Positions 30,825 to 41,290 are shown, counted from the first letter of the stretch. The stretch: 64,000 bases of DNA from Oscillatoria nigro-viridis PCC 7112 (GCF_000317475.1 NC_019729.1:1812501-1876500), one strand, 5' to 3'. A program made the numbers and translations. The notes: generated by a model not told the origin, from the sequence alone.

Positions 30825-33800
30825 CTAGCTGCCGCCAATCCGGGCGACATCGCGAGCGTTTTCTTCAAATGCAGCAGTCAGCGCATCATCACCGCTTAAA
30901 CCCGATGCGATCGCCCTTTCAATAGCCTGCAACACCCGCTTATAATCTCGCGGCATCACCTTCACAAACACCGGCACCATCTCATCCCACGCAGCCAAAA
31001 CCTTCGATGCTTTCGCACTTCCAGTCAAATCACAATGAGTCTGAATTAACTGCCGCAAATCGCTAATTTCTTCAGCATCCTCCAACTTTTCTAAACCTAC
31101 CATCGACATATTGCAGCGAGTTGCAAAATCCCCCGCTTCATCCAAAATGTAAGCAACACCGCCACTCATACCCGCAGCAAAATTGCGCCCGGTTTTGCCC
31201 AAAACTACAACTTTGCCGCCAGTCATGTACTCGCAACCGTGATCGCCCACACCTTCAACTACTGCGTTGACGCCGGAGTTACGCACCGCAAAACGTTCGC
31301 CCGCCATCCCTCGGATGAAAACCTCGCCGGATGTCGCGCCGTAAAGCACTACGTTACCGACAATCACGTTTTCTTCCGCGACAAAGGTGGAAGCTGGCGA
31401 CGGATACAGGATGATTTTGCCACCGCTGAGCCCCTTGCCCAAATAGTCGTTAGCTTCGCCTTCGAGCTCCAGAGTGACTCCCTTGGGCACAAAAGCCCCA
31501 AAGCTTTGCCCGGCGCTGCCTTGGAAGTGCAGGTGTACCGTGTCATCCGGCAAACCTTCCCAGTGGCGTTTGGTGATTTCGTTGCCGAGAATTGTGCCGA
31601 CAACGCGGTTGACATTGGTAATCGGCAGTTTGGCGCGTACCTTTTCGCCGTTTTCGATCGCACCTTTGCACAAATCCAGCAGTACACTCATGTCGATCGA
31701 CTTTTCCAACCCGTGATCCTGCGCCATCTGGCAATAGCGCCCGACATCCGCCCCAACTTCCGGCTGATAAAGGATTTTCGAGAAATCCAAACCCTTAGCC
31801 TTCCAGTGTTCCACCGCTTGTTTCGCTTCCAAAACATCAGTGCGGCCAACCATTTCATTCAGCGTGCGGAAGCCCAACTGCGCCATAATTTCCCGGACTT
31901 CCTGCGCGACGAAGGTCATAAAGTTTACCGTGTGATCGGGGTCGCCGGTAAAGTTTTTCCGCAGCAGCGGGTCTTGCGTCGCCACGCCCACCGGGCAAGT
32001 GTTCAGGTGGCAAACGCGCATCATGATGCAGCCCAATGTCACCAGCGGCGCTGTGGCAAAACCGAATTCCTCAGCACCAAGCAAGGCAGCAATTGCTACA
32101 TCGCGGCCGGTTTTCATTTGACCGTCAGTTTCTACCACAATCCGGCTGCGGAGATTGTTGAGTACCAAAGTCTGGTGAGTTTCCGCCAGTCCCAATTCCC
32201 AAGGTAATCCCGCGTGTTTGATCGAAGTCTGCGGCGAAGCGCCCGTACCCCCGTCGTAGCCGGAAATCAGCACGACATCGGCGTGGGCTTTCGCAACCCC
32301 GGCCGCGATCGTCCCGACTCCCACTTCCGACACGAGTTTCACGCTGATCCGCGCTTCCCGGTTGGAATTTTTCAAGTCGTGAATCAATTCGGCCAAATCT
32401 TCGATCGAATAAATGTCGTGGTGAGGAGGAGGCGAAATCAAACCCACACCCGGAGTCGAGTTCCGCACCTTGGCAATCCACGGGTATACTTTTTTACCGG
32501 GCAACTGTCCGCCTTCACCGGGTTTCGCGCCTTGCGCCATCTTGATTTGCAGTTCCTTCGCTTGGGAAAGGTACAAGCTGGTAACGCCGAAACGCCCGGA
32601 AGCAACTTGTTTGATCGCGCTGTTTTTCGAGTCGCCGCGATCGTTCGTCCAAGTGTAGCGTTCCGGATCTTCCCCGCCTTCACCTGTGTTCGATTTGCCG
32701 CCAATGCGGTTCATCGCCACAGCTAAAGATTCGTGGGCTTCCTTAGAAATCGAACCGTAACTCATCGCCCCAGTTTTGAAGCGTTTGAGAATAGATTCAA
32801 CGGGCTCAACTTCCTCAATCGGTATCGATTCCCGCTGTTTGAATTGCAACAAACCGCGCAAGGTAAAATGCTGCTGGTTTTGTTCGTTAACCAGCCCAGA
32901 ATACTGTTTGAAAAGCGTATAACTGCCCTCGCGCACCGACTTTTGCAGCGCGTGAATTGTCTGCGGACTAAACAAATGCGCCTCGCCTTCTTTCCGCCAC
33001 TGATATTCGCCGCCAACATCGAGAGTATGTCCGCTGGCTGGGCGGTCTGGGAAAGCGTGAGTATGGCGTAAAATTGCTTCTCGGGCGATGACTTCGAGGT
33101 CTACGCCTTCAATCCGCGAGGCTGTCCAAGCAAAGTATTTATCGACTACGGATTTGTTTAAGCCGATCGCCTCAAAAATCTGCGCGCCGCGATAACTTTG
33201 AATGGTGGAAATCCCAATTTTCGAGGCAACTTTCGTCACCCCTTTAGTCGCGGCTTTGATGTAGTTTTTGCAAGCTGTTTTGTACTCCACATTTAGCAGC
33301 AATCCTTCGCGGATCGAATCGGCGATCGTCTCAAAGGCCAAATACGGATTGATCGCGCCGCAACCATATCCAATAAGTGTCGCAAAGTGATGCACTTCCC
33401 TCGGTTCGCCGGATTCGAGCACGAGTCCCGCCCGCGTGCGCGTACCTTTGCGGATCAAGTGGTGGTGCAGCCCCGCAACTGCCAGCAGCGCCGGAATTGG
33501 GGCTTGGTCTGGACTGATACCCCGATCGCTCAAAATGAGGATATTCACCCCGGAGGCGATCGCGCTGTCTGCTGCTGCAAAAACCTCTTCTAAGGCTTGT
33601 TCTAGACCTTTTACGCCGCTTTTGGGGTCAAACAAAATCGGCACGGTGACGGACTTGAAATTGCCCTCATTTACGTGTTGGAGCTTAGCTAATTCTTCAT
33701 TGCTGAGAATTGGCGTTTTCAGTTCAATCAAATGACAGCTTTCCGGTTCCGGTTTGAGCAAATTGCGTTCAGCGCCGATCGTAGTTTCGGCAGAAGTTAC

Positions 33801-35411
33801 AATTTCTTCGCGGATAGAATCGATCGGCGGATTGGTAACTTGAGCAAACAACTGCTGGAAGTATTCGTAAAGCAGTTTTGGCCGGTTGGAAAGCACCGCC
33901 AGCGGCGTATCCGCACCCATCGCGCCGACAGCTTCCACGCCATCTTTCGCCATCGGCGCTAACAGCAACCGCAGTTCTTCAAAGGTGTAGCCAAAGGCCA
34001 TTTGCCGCTGCAATAATGTTTCCGGGTGGGATTCTGCTACTGCAGGCGCATCTTTCAGTTTGGCGATTTCGACCATGTGCTGGTCGAGCCACTCGCGGTA
34101 CGGGTGTTCCGAGGCAATTTGATGTTTAATTTCCTCGTCAGAGACGATGCGGCCTTCCTCGGTATTTACCAGGAACATCCGCCCCGGTTGCAAGCGACCT
34201 TTTGATACAATTCGTTCAGGGGCGATCGGCAAAACTCCGGCTTCCGATGCCATAATTACCAAGTCGTCTTTGGTAACGCAGTAGCGGGAAGGGCGCAAAC
34301 CGTTGCGATCGAGGACTGCCCCGATCGATGTACCATCGGTAAATGCGATCGAAGCTGGGCCGTCCCAAGGTTCCATCAAGCAAGAATGGTATTCGTAGAA
34401 AGCTTTTTTCTCGTCACTCATGGACTCGTGGGCTGTCCAAGGTTCGGGAATCATCATCATGACAGCGTGCGGCAAAGAACGCCCGGCCAAATTCAGCAAT
34501 TCCAAAGCATTGTCAAAAATCGTCGAGTCGCTGCCTTCGATATTGATTAAATTGGGGATTTTCTTTAAGTCATCGCCGAATAGTTCCGACTCGAACAGCG
34601 ATTGCCGCGCGTGCATCCAGTTAATGTTGCCGCGCATCGTGTTAATTTCGCCGTTGTGAGCGATGTAGCGGTAAGGGTGCGATCGTTCCCAGCTCGGAAA
34701 AGTATTCGTGCTGAAGCGCGAGTGAACCAGGGCTAGAGCGCTTTCCATGTCGGGGTCGTGCAGTTCGGGATAGTAATCGCCGACTTGCACCGGCATTAAC
34801 ATACCCTTGTAGACGATCGTCCGGCACGAGAGAGTGGAATTGTACCAGTAGGGGTCTGTGTTAGTCCTGCGGATGGCATTGTGAGCCCGTTTGCGGATGA
34901 CGTACAGTTTGCGCTCGAAAGCCGCCTCGTCAATACCTGCGGCCCGCCGGAGGAACACTTGCTGCATGAAGGGTTCGCTAGATTTGGCGGTGTCGCCGAG
35001 GGACGAATTGTCCGTGGGAACATCGCGCCAGCCGAGCACTTCTTGACCTTCTTCTGCCGCGATTTCCTCAAAAATGCGTTGGCCGTTTTCGCGTTCAGCT
35101 CGATTTGGCGACGAGTAAATCGCGCCAACGCCGTACTCGCCGGCTTCGGGAAGTTCGATGTTTAGACCCGCCGTTACTTTTTTGAGAAACTTGTGGGGTA
35201 TCTGCATCAAAATCCCCGCCCCGTCTCCGGTGTTGGGTTCGCAGCCGCACGCGCCCCGGTGGTCGAGGTTCAATAGGATTGTCAGTGCTTGCTCGACAAT
35301 TGCGTGGGATTTGTTACCCTTCATGTGTACGATGAATCCGACTCCGCAAGCGTCGTGCTCGAACTGCGGATCGTACAGACCTTGCTTTTGTGGCAGTCCG
35401 TTGCTGTTCAT
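30825..35411 (-). CDS. gltB: glutamate synthase large subunit (GOGAT)
   Basis: The 1528-residue enzyme makes two glutamates from glutamine and 2-oxoglutarate and is the main ammonium-assimilation step with glutamine synthetase. A short propeptide precedes the N-terminal nucleophile Cys22 (HDACGVGF), followed by the class-II glutaminase domain. The central domain, the FMN-binding synthase barrel ([19 protein letters not shown]), the [3Fe-4S] cysteines ([15 protein letters not shown]) and the C-terminal beta-helix ([17 protein letters not shown]) are all present. Cyanobacteria have ferredoxin- (glsF/gltS) and NADH-dependent (gltB) forms; I cannot decide between them by eye, and no small-subunit gene is adjacent. 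A degraded duplicate of its last 30 codons lies 3.7 kb downstream. Confidence 0.95.
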   Translation of the reverse strand: MNSNGLPQKQGLYDPQFEHDACGVGFIVHMKGNKSHAIVEQALTILLNLDHRGACGCEPNTGDGAGILMQIPHKFLKKVTAGLNIELPEAGEYGVGAIYSSPNRAERENGQRIFEEIAAEEGQEVLGWRDVPTDNSSLGDTAKSSEPFMQQVFLRRAAGIDEAAFERKLYVIRKRAHNAIRRTNTDPYWYNSTLSCRTIVYKGMLMPVQVGDYYPELHDPDMESALALVHSRFSTNTFPSWERSHPYRYIAHNGEINTMRGNINWMHARQSLFESELFGDDLKKIPNLINIEGSDSTIFDNALELLNLAGRSLPHAVMMMIPEPWTAHESMSDEKKAFYEYHSCLMEPWDGPASIAFTDGTSIGAVLDRNGLRPSRYCVTKDDLVIMASEAGVLPIAPERIVSKGRLQPGRMFLVNTEEGRIVSDEEIKHQIASEHPYREWLDQHMVEIAKLKDAPAVAESHPETLLQRQMAFGYTFEELRLLLAPMAKDGVEAVGAMGADTPLAVLSNRPKLLYEYFQQLFAQVTNPPIDSIREEIVTSAETTIGAERNLLKPEPESCHLIELKTPILSNEELAKLQHVNEGNFKSVTVPILFDPKSGVKGLEQALEEVFAAADSAIASGVNILILSDRGISPDQAPIPALLAVAGLHHHLIRKGTRTRAGLVLESGEPREVHHFATLIGYGCGAINPYLAFETIADSIREGLLLNVEYKTACKNYIKAATKGVTKVASKIGISTIQSYRGAQIFEAIGLNKSVVDKYFAWTASRIEGVDLEVIAREAILRHTHAFPDRPASGHTLDVGGEYQWRKEGEAHLFSPQTIHALQKSVREGSYTLFKQYSGLVNEQNQQHFTLRGLLQFKQRESIPIEEVEPVESILKRFKTGAMSYGSISKEAHESLAVAMNRIGGKSNTGEGGEDPERYTWTNDRGDSKNSAIKQVASGRFGVTSLYLSQAKELQIKMAQGAKPGEGGQLPGKKVYPWIAKVRNSTPGVGLISPPPHHDIYSIEDLAELIHDLKNSNREARISVKLVSEVGVGTIAAGVAKAHADVVLISGYDGGTGASPQTSIKHAGLPWELGLAETHQTLVLNNLRSRIVVETDGQMKTGRDVAIAALLGAEEFGFATAPLVTLGCIMMRVCHLNTCPVGVATQDPLLRKNFTGDPDHTVNFMTFVAQEVREIMAQLGFRTLNEMVGRTDVLEAKQAVEHWKAKGLDFSKILYQPEVGADVGRYCQMAQDHGLEKSIDMSVLLDLCKGAIENGEKVRAKLPITNVNRVVGTILGNEITKRHWEGLPDDTVHLHFQGSAGQSFGAFVPKGVTLELEGEANDYLGKGLSGGKIILYPSPASTFVAEENVIVGNVVLYGATSGEVFIRGMAGERFAVRNSGVNAVVEGVGDHGCEYMTGGKVVVLGKTGRNFAAGMSGGVAYILDEAGDFATRCNMSMVGLEKLEDAEEISDLRQLIQTHCDLTGSAKASKVLAAWDEMVPVFVKVMPRDYKRVLQAIERAIASGLSGDDALTAAFEENARDVARIGGS

Positions 35412-35489
35412 TTTGATGCTCCTGTCAAAGTGGCGAAAAGATGTCGATCTAGAGTAGATGGTGGGATGCCGATCGCTCTAGTATCATGT

Positions 35490-35495
35490 ATTATA
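35490..35495 (-). promoter_or_regulatory. candidate -10 box for glutamate synthase
   Basis: TATAAT on the minus strand lies 79 bp before the gltB ATG. Just upstream is an ATCTAC-N8-GTAGAT palindrome (35501-35520). This has TAC-N8-GTA, not the GTA-N8-TAC of an NtcA site, so I do not call an NtcA operator. Confidence 0.4.
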
Positions 35496-35639
35496 TGTGC
35501 ATCTACTCAATTGGGTAGATCCACCCAAACATCCCAGCTTATTCGATCCGAGTAAAAAAATAGTTAAAGCCGATAACTTAACTATGGAACCCGGAGATTA
35601 AAGATTTATGCTTAAAGACTCTTCAATTATCTGAATTAT

Positions 35640-35807
35640 TAAACCGCAGAGGCCGCAGAGAGCGCAGAAGAAGAGAAGAGAGATGAGTAATTCCGATACC
35701 AACTCACATCTTGCACCCTTGTTAATAAGCTTTTCAAGGGCGGGCCAGATGCCCGACCCACAAAATTTACTCTCTGTGGAACAGGCCGGAAAGCCTGTTC
35801 TTGAGAA
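35640..35807. repeat. two dispersed repeats upstream of the fic remnant
   Basis: AACCGCAGAGGCCGCAGAGA (from 35642) is copy 2 of the purine-rich repeat at 18270. From about 35707 follows a CATCTTGCACCCTTGTTAAT segment and paired hairpins, ending with GAACAGGC-cggaaa-GCCTGTTC (35780-35801). This is a diverged relative of the inverted-repeat element at 49243-49360. The rest of the 480-bp gap 35412-35890 shows no gene. Confidence 0.7.
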
Positions 35808-35890
35808 ATGACTTTATAGCATTGTTAATGCGACTGTATCCTCAGCGTGTGGGTGACATTCTCCACCAGTATTTTGCCTTCTCAACAGCA

Positions 35891-36622
35891 ATGAGTATTT
35901 CTGAAAAATTGCCACAAGTCGATCGACTCAAAGCCTGGTTGGATAGCTTTCGTCCGCTTTCTCCCACCATGGTTGCAGAATTGAAAAAATTCTACGATGT
36001 TCGGTTCACCTATCATTCTAATGCGATCGAGGGAAACACCTTAACGCAGCGCGAAACCGCATTAGTCTTAGAAACCGGCATCACTGTCGGTGGCAAAACT
36101 TGGCGCGAACACCTAGAAGTCATCGGACATCGAGATGCGATCGGCTACATTGAAATGCTAACGCGATCGGACGCGGAGATCGGTGAATGGGAGATTAAAT
36201 AAATTCACAACTTAATTATAAGGGCGATCCTCTTCGAGGGCTTCGCTAACGCCCCGGAGGAAGTTGGGCGCTATCGGCAGTTAGATGTCAAAGCCGCCGG
36301 TACTGAATACCTCTATCCGCCTCATTATTTGCTTTCGCGTTTGATGCCGGAATTTATCGAATGGCTCAACAGTGATAAAATCAAATTGTTGCATCCGTTA
36401 GAGTATGCAGCCGAAGCACATCTTCGCTTTGTGTAGATTCATCCATTTCGGGATGGTAACGGACGGACGGGACAGCTATTTTTGAATCTCCTGCTGTTGC
36501 GGGCGGGATATCCAATTGTCATTATCTCTAACCAGATGCTAGAAGTTTTGCGGCAGCAGTCTCAAGAGCTGGATGAGGATTTACCTTTAATCAATATTCA
36601 AGAACCAGCGCCCTTTCTATGA
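35891..36622 (+). pseudogene. Fic-domain AMPylase, inactivated by two in-frame stops
   Basis: Read straight through in one frame from ATG 35891 (MSISEKLPQVDRLKAWLDSF), this encodes a Fic protein with the inhibitory-helix-like FTYHSNAIEGNTLTQRE and the active-site motif IHPFRDGNGRTGQ. The frame is broken by TAA at 36200-36202 and TAG at 36434-36436, both where relatives would be expected to have Gln (CAA/CAG). There is no frameshift. A short in-frame stretch around 36220-36260 (AILFEGFANAPE) looks like a dispersed repeat inserted between the halves. The C-terminus also ends early (EPAPFL). Fic enzymes transfer AMP to target proteins; this copy is presumably dead. Confidence 0.88.
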
Positions 36623-36855
36623 AGATTTGATGTAGATTGGGGCGATCGAGCCAATACCGGGTGACAACAGCTATGTTGGTTTTGCTATGGTTGTTAAGGC
36701 AAGTCGATCGGGCTGAGCACAACTCTTGCAAAACTCTACACTCGGCTAACCAGTCCCCGCAGGTGGGCTTCGGTTTTAACTATAGATTAGTTAATCTCAA
36801 AAAACAACGTCGTTTACCAAAGGATTCAGCAAGCAATCCTCAAGGAGTGAAAATC

Positions 36856-37275
36856 ATGGTTCAGATTCAAGAAATTTCTCAAGTATCAACCCTGCACGCA
36901 CCTGCAGCACCCAACGGAATAGCCGCTACAGAATTGCGACCTTGGGGCTCATTTACGACTCTAGAAGAAGGCCCGGGATATAAAATTAAGCGGATCGAAG
37001 TTAAGCCCGGACACCGCCTCAGCCTGCAAATGCACCACCACCGCAGCGAACACTGGATCGTAGTTTGTGGTACTGCAAAAGTTACTTGCGGCGAAACTGA
37101 ACAAGTTCTGTTTACAAATCAGTCTACCTACGTTCCTCAGTGCATTTCTCACCGCCTGGAAAATCCGGGAGTTATCCCCCTGGTTTTAATTGAGGTGCAG
37201 AATGGCGAATATCTCGGAGAAGATGATATTATCCGCTTTCAAGACGATTATGCCCGTACTGAAAAGGCTAAGTAA
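36856..37275 (+). CDS. cupin-type mannose-6-phosphate isomerase / mannose-1-phosphate guanylyltransferase C-terminal-like protein
   Basis: The 139-residue protein starts at ATG 36856, preceded by AGGAG. Its core is the cupin fold of type II phosphomannose isomerases: ATELRPWGSFTTLEEGPGYKIK, then RLSLQMHHHRSEHWIVVCGTAK with the metal-binding His cluster, TYVPQCISHRLENPG and VLIEVQNGEYLGEDDIIRFQDDY. It would interconvert fructose-6-phosphate and mannose-6-phosphate for polysaccharide precursors. A fused guanylyltransferase domain is absent, so it is the stand-alone form. It follows the fic remnant on the same strand. Confidence 0.88.
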   Translation: MVQIQEISQVSTLHAPAAPNGIAATELRPWGSFTTLEEGPGYKIKRIEVKPGHRLSLQMHHHRSEHWIVVCGTAKVTCGETEQVLFTNQSTYVPQCISHRLENPGVIPLVLIEVQNGEYLGEDDIIRFQDDYARTEKAK

Positions 37276-37299
37276 CTCAAGTTGCTAAAAATATAGGGG

Positions 37300-37326
37300 T
37301 AAGGTGCGCGCCAAGAGCGCACCTTA
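37300..37326. repeat. perfect 10-bp inverted repeat after the cupin gene
   Basis: TAAGGTGCGC and GCGCACCTTA flank a 7-nt loop, 25 bp after the cupin stop. No T-run follows, so it may be a dispersed repeat or a weak terminator. Confidence 0.6.
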
Positions 37327-37386
37327 CATTCTCCGGGTAAGGTAAACGCCTAGGCACACTCTACATTTTCACAACTCAACATTACT

Positions 37387-37414
37387 TACCAATTACCAAT
37401 TACCAATTACTAAT
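37387..37414. repeat. heptamer tandem repeat at the ribosome-binding position
   Basis: Four copies of TACCAAT (the last TACTAAT) run up to one base before the ATG of the IscA-like gene, replacing any Shine-Dalgarno sequence. Confidence 0.9.
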
Positions 37415-37415
37415 A

Positions 37416-37745
37416 ATGATTCATCTGAGCAAAACAGCAGCAACAGAAGTAACGCGCCTCAAGTCGAAGCATTCCAATCCCAATGCTTTATTTCGTCTGG
37501 GCGTGGAATCGAGCGGCTGCTCCGGTTTGTCTTATACAATGGCATTTGACGATGCGCCAACCCCAGAAGACGCTGTATGCGAGTCGGAGGGAATTTCCGT
37601 TGCGATCGACCCCCAGCACTTAAAATATCTCAATGAGCTTACCTTGGATTATTCAGAAGACTTGATGGGCGGAGGTTTCCGATTTCACAATCCCAATGCC
37701 GCCCAAAGCTGTAGCTGCGGCAACTCCTTTTCGCTCAAGGAATAA
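37416..37745 (+). CDS. HesB/IscA-family iron-sulfur cluster assembly protein
   Basis: The 109-residue A-type carrier has the three conserved cysteines: Cys35 in ESSGCSGLSY and Cys99/Cys101 in QSCSCGNSF. These bind iron or an Fe-S cluster for transfer to apoproteins. The length and spacing fit IscA/SufA; assignment to a particular paralogue (for example SufA or the HesB of nitrogen-fixing strains) is not possible from the context, as no suf or nif genes are nearby. Its ribosome-binding region is a heptamer repeat, so initiation may be leaderless-like or S1-dependent. Confidence 0.93.
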   Translation: MIHLSKTAATEVTRLKSKHSNPNALFRLGVESSGCSGLSYTMAFDDAPTPEDAVCESEGISVAIDPQHLKYLNELTLDYSEDLMGGGFRFHNPNAAQSCSCGNSFSLKE

Positions 37746-38298
37746 TCAATATGATGACACTCAAAGACTTAGAAAAAGTCCCAAAAAAGTTCAAATAAGC
37801 GAGTCAAAACTACCGATATCGACGCCTGTTCAGCATTAGGAATTGACGGTAATATCGAACTCAGAACTCCCGATCCTGACTCCGTAATATCACATCCGGT
37901 TGCATCGAAATGATTAAACGAATGAGTAATCTCAATTCCGGTTGCACTCTTCATGACTGTTGACTGTTGACTCGGATTCAAAAAATTGAATGGTTGAGTG
38001 TTAGCTGTTGACTCGAGTTTATTATTCCGATGCAACCGGAAACAATACGAGAACTCAGACATGATAGGTCGGACACGGCATCATGACGTTTCCCTACCCG
38101 GATGAATTGTAGGGAAAAGGTACGCCCCCCTCTCGAAACCTGTGGGTAATATTAATTCCGATGCTACCGGATTGGATATCACTTCCTCCCTGAAAAGCGC
38201 TATAGATTGTTTGTAAAACCAGCCTTGACGATCGCGCAAATTATATGGTCGCGAATCAACCAGAAATGACATACAAGCTCGATCGACTATCAACACAA
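37746..38298. repeat. repeat-rich intergenic region
   Basis: About 550 bp without a credible gene. A CCGATGCAACCGG-type motif or its complement occurs near 37892, 37936, 38027 and 38155, with two close copies in inverted orientation (TCCGGTTGCATCGA and TTCCGATGCAACCGGAA). A CTGTTGACTGTTGACT heptamer run lies near 37958. Short open frames here (97 and 87 codons, minus strand) have no recognisable features. Confidence 0.6.
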
Positions 38299-39285
38299 TC
38301 AAGCTGGTGTACCGAGAATAGTCCAGTGCATTAACTGCTGCCACTCGGGAGATTGAGCTAATAAATCTGCATCGAATTCATTTCCCGCATCCTGCGAAAA
38401 CTCGGCGAAAGCTTCCGCCCAATTAATTACTGTTTCCACAGGTAAATAAGGCGTATAATTCCAAGAACGCTGCAAAAACTCTACCATCTCAACAGAATGA
38501 CCGGTGCGGTACAAATACCAAGCAATCCAAACTAAGGTACTGTACTTGATTTGCTTTTCCAACAAACGTATTTTATCCGGCAACTCGGGGCGGGCAAAAA
38601 AATTGTCCATCACGGCAGCGAGGGATTTAGCCTGCGGTAAACCTTTGTACATGGCGCTTTGTTCGTGCTGGCGGTAGCAAACAGTTACTTGCTGCAGCCA
38701 CTCTGCTTCGCATCCCATTAAGGCTAAACGCAGCACTAAATCTGTATCTTCCGCCGGGGGAAATCGAGGATCGAATCCGCCGGCGCCCTCTAACCACTGA
38801 CGGCGAAATACCATCGCGCTGGGTAATACTGGTTTCCACCGCAGCCACATTTCTAAGTCTAATTTAGGTACATTTTGCCAGGGTTTGACATCTTTTAGGG
38901 GTTCGCCTATACTATTAACAAGACGCCAGCCGCTGTGAACTATTCCTAGATTTGGTCGCGCTGCAAATACAGCCATTTGTGATGCTAATTTGTCGGGAAA
39001 AAAGTAGTCGTCAGCATCGAGAAAGGCGATAAATTCTCCTCTGGCTAGCTCGATACCGTGATTTCTGGCAATCGAAACTCCTTGATTTTGTTGGTATATG
39101 TAGCGAATTCGATCGCCATATTTCTCTAAAACTAACTTGGTATCGTCTCGGGAGCCGTCGTCTACGACAATAATTTCCCAGTTACCATAGGTTTGGTGCA
39201 GGACGCTATCGACGGCTTGGCCGACGTAAGCAGCGCAGTTGTAAGCCGGAATTACTACGCTCACCTGCGGGGTGCGATCGCTCAT
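38299..39285 (-). CDS. family 2 glycosyltransferase
   Basis: The 328-residue protein starts at ATG 39285 (an in-frame TTG four codons earlier is possible). It is a GT-A enzyme: VSVVIPAYNCAAYVGQAVDS at the N-terminus, IIVVDDGSRDDT for the nucleotide-binding Asp, and the metal-binding ADDYF in AFLDADDYFFPDKL, followed by GGFDPRFPPAEDTDLVLRL. There is no membrane segment. It likely adds a sugar to surface polysaccharide or lipid; donor and acceptor are unknown. It is not in an obvious polysaccharide cluster, although a phosphomannose-isomerase-like cupin is 1 kb away. Confidence 0.92.
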   Translation of the reverse strand: MSDRTPQVSVVIPAYNCAAYVGQAVDSVLHQTYGNWEIIVVDDGSRDDTKLVLEKYGDRIRYIYQQNQGVSIARNHGIELARGEFIAFLDADDYFFPDKLASQMAVFAARPNLGIVHSGWRLVNSIGEPLKDVKPWQNVPKLDLEMWLRWKPVLPSAMVFRRQWLEGAGGFDPRFPPAEDTDLVLRLALMGCEAEWLQQVTVCYRQHEQSAMYKGLPQAKSLAAVMDNFFARPELPDKIRLLEKQIKYSTLVWIAWYLYRTGHSVEMVEFLQRSWNYTPYLPVETVINWAEAFAEFSQDAGNEFDADLLAQSPEWQQLMHWTILGTPA

Positions 39286-39315
39286 AATTAATATCAAGTT
39301 TTAGGGATTATACCA

Positions 39316-39360
39316 TTTTAGATTTTAGATTTTAGATTTTAGATTTTAGATTTTAGATTA
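39316..39360. repeat. TTTTAGA heptamer tandem repeat
   Basis: About six copies of TTTTAGA lie directly upstream of the glycosyltransferase gene. The same heptamer recurs upstream of atzF (about 45257-45286). The rest of the 340-bp gap to the response regulator shows only the hairpin at 39562-39600. Confidence 0.95.
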
Positions 39361-39561
39361 AAAAACAGGAAATGACTGATGAGCGTCTGGCTGGGAACTT
39401 GCCTACAGTTGCATTCTTTTTGTCAACTGGTAGGAACTGGTATTAGAATCAATACGCGCTGGGCAAGTTTACGGAAATGCGGGCTTTGAAAGCAAGAAAA
39501 ACCATGCAACCGCCTCTAGAAGATTTATTGATAAAATCCGGTGGCGTCTTTATTGTACAAT

Positions 39562-39600
39562 ACTTATCGGGTGACTCGGAGGCTCACGCACCCGATAAGT
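39562..39600. repeat. perfect 12-bp inverted repeat near the response-regulator 3' end
   Basis: ACTTATCGGGTG (39562-39573) pairs perfectly with CACCCGATAAGT (39589-39600) around a 15-nt loop that can itself pair (GTGA/TCAC). It lies 25 bp beyond the stop codon of the minus-strand response regulator and may end its transcript or be a dispersed element. Confidence 0.65.
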
Positions 39601-39625
39601 GACGATCGATCGGCATAATTTGGGT

Positions 39626-40840
39626 TCAAGAATTGGCCAGGGCAAGTTGTCGTGGATTAAGTATATCTTGGGGGCGAATTGCTGAAGGGTGGCCATCGCC
39701 TTTTACCTTCAAATACTTGTCAGCTATTTCCAAAACCTGTTCGGGATTGGCTGGTTTCCTCAAAAAATCGGAAGCACCTGTCAATTTCGCTCGCGTGCGG
39801 TCAATTATACTATCTTGACTGGTCAAAAACACGATCGGAGTTTCGCGAAAAGCGGGTGTCTTTCGCAAAAAATTGCACAAAGCAAAGCCACTTGTCTTCG
39901 GCATCACCACGTCCATAAAAATTAAAGCAGGCTTTTGTTTGGCGAGGAGGCCCACTCCCTGCATGGGGTCTTGAATTTTTAGGACTCGATACCCCTGGGG
40001 CAATAAAATTTGCTCTAAAAATTCGCATACTGTCGGACTGTCATCGATACAGGCAATCAAAGGGCGACCCGGCCCTGCAATCGCTGCGGCAAGGCGCCAC
40101 TGTTCTATAGGCGACGGCAAGTCTGGTACTGTTCGGAAATTTACTAAACCCTGTTTGATGTAATTAACTAAAGCGCGAGTTGCCACTGTCACGCACTGCT
40201 TTTTCTTAAATGCAATATCCCAAAGAGTATTCTCGCCGTTGAATACGTTACTCAAAGCGATCAAAGAATTAGAACTAAATCGATTTTGCTGCAACTGGGC
40301 CGACGGTTTTAAAAGCGGTGCTTGTTCTGGATCTACCAGCCACAAACCCATTGCTTTCCACTTCTGCCAAATTTCTTCTGTACAACACAGAACTTTCTCT
40401 ACTTCTGTTAAAGACAGCAGCAAAGAAGAGGTAATTGTAGAAAAATATTTCTGGGACGGACGCCACTCCCGGCGCAAACCCGATTGACCGATCAGAGCAA
40501 ATAACACTTCCGAAAGGCTGGTCTGGACGATCGCCCTAGCTTGTTCCAGACTCATTTCGCTGGCTGCTATCCCTCGCTGAAGCAGTTGATATTCCCACAG
40601 TTCTCCAGCATCGAGGTCTCTGAGATCCACTTGAAAGTTTCGACAGTGTTGCCCGATCGCCCTGTACCACCGCCTCGCTCTGTGCGATCCTCCCGTGGCA
40701 TACACCAAACTACCCTGAAAAAAGTAAAGTTGCCACTGTTGTTCCCCTTGCTCTAAAACCAGTTTCCCTGTTGCTTGTTTCTGGCTGAGTACAGCCAGAG
40801 TATGGGACAACATTTTGTATCCGATTGCGGTAGCAGACAT
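39626..40840 (-). CDS. PatA/PixG-like response regulator (DUF4388 + receiver)
   Basis: I choose the ATG at 40840 (MSATAIGYKML); in-frame alternatives are at 40852 and 40939. The 404-residue protein has an N-terminal PatA-type domain (HTLAVLSQKQATGKLVLEQ, QWQLYFFQGSLVYATGG, then a helical part) and a C-terminal receiver with acidic pocket CIDDSP, acceptor in FMDVVMPKTSG and Lys in FLRKPANP. Cyanobacterial proteins of this build act in phototaxis, pilus control or heterocyst pattern signalling, usually with CheY/CheW/kinase genes. None is adjacent here, so its partner kinase is elsewhere. Confidence 0.87.
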   Translation of the reverse strand: MSATAIGYKMLSHTLAVLSQKQATGKLVLEQGEQQWQLYFFQGSLVYATGGSHRARRWYRAIGQHCRNFQVDLRDLDAGELWEYQLLQRGIAASEMSLEQARAIVQTSLSEVLFALIGQSGLRREWRPSQKYFSTITSSLLLSLTEVEKVLCCTEEIWQKWKAMGLWLVDPEQAPLLKPSAQLQQNRFSSNSLIALSNVFNGENTLWDIAFKKKQCVTVATRALVNYIKQGLVNFRTVPDLPSPIEQWRLAAAIAGPGRPLIACIDDSPTVCEFLEQILLPQGYRVLKIQDPMQGVGLLAKQKPALIFMDVVMPKTSGFALCNFLRKTPAFRETPIVFLTSQDSIIDRTRAKLTGASDFLRKPANPEQVLEIADKYLKVKGDGHPSAIRPQDILNPRQLALANS

Positions 40841-41056
40841 ATCAACTCGCATCCCCTGTACTCTGTTTGTACCATTATATAGCTGCTGAGTTTTGAAAGA
40901 TAACAGTAATTTTACTGAAGTTGGGTTAAGAAACACCACTTATTGTGCGAATTTAACCCTCTTAGGGAGTGATTCCCCTCGGTAGTTTTAGCCATGAGGA
41001 TGCAGCGCCTATTTGCACTATTAACTAATCACTAAAATCCGGCTTCTAATTAATAA

Positions 41057-41290
41057 CTAATTGCCCTCGCTATCTTTGGGAGGTACTGGATCGTAACCCC
41101 CTGCATGAAAAGGATGACAGCGTAAAATTCGCTTAACTGCCATCGAGCTGCCGCGGGCAGGCCCAAATCTTTCTATTGCTTCGATGGCGTATTGCGAACA
41201 AGTTGGCTGAAATCTACAGGCGTTAGGCAGGTAAGGAGAAATCCCCATTTTGTAGCCTCTGATTAATCCGATCAGCACTATTTTCACCAT
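41057..41290 (-). CDS. yidD: membrane protein insertion efficiency factor YidD
   Basis: The 77-residue protein has the YidD pattern of conserved Tyr, Pro and Cys residues: [20 protein letters not shown] then [12 protein letters not shown] and [17 protein letters not shown]. It is a small membrane-associated protein that aids YidC-dependent insertion. Length is normal. It is followed downstream by AT-rich sequence and no obvious operon partner. Confidence 0.95.
   Translation of the reverse strand: MVKIVLIGLIRGYKMGISPYLPNACRFQPTCSQYAIEAIERFGPARGSSMAVKRILRCHPFHAGGYDPVPPKDSEGN

Noticed and set aside
35501-35520. Palindrome upstream of glutamate synthase considered as an NtcA site
   Set aside because: It is TAC-N8-GTA, the reverse of the NtcA consensus GTA-N8-TAC; no proper site found on either strand.
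37769-38344. Two minus-strand open frames of 97 and 87 codons in a repeat-rich gap
   Set aside because: They are formed by dispersed repeats, lack ribosome-binding sites, and one overlaps the glycosyltransferase 3' end.
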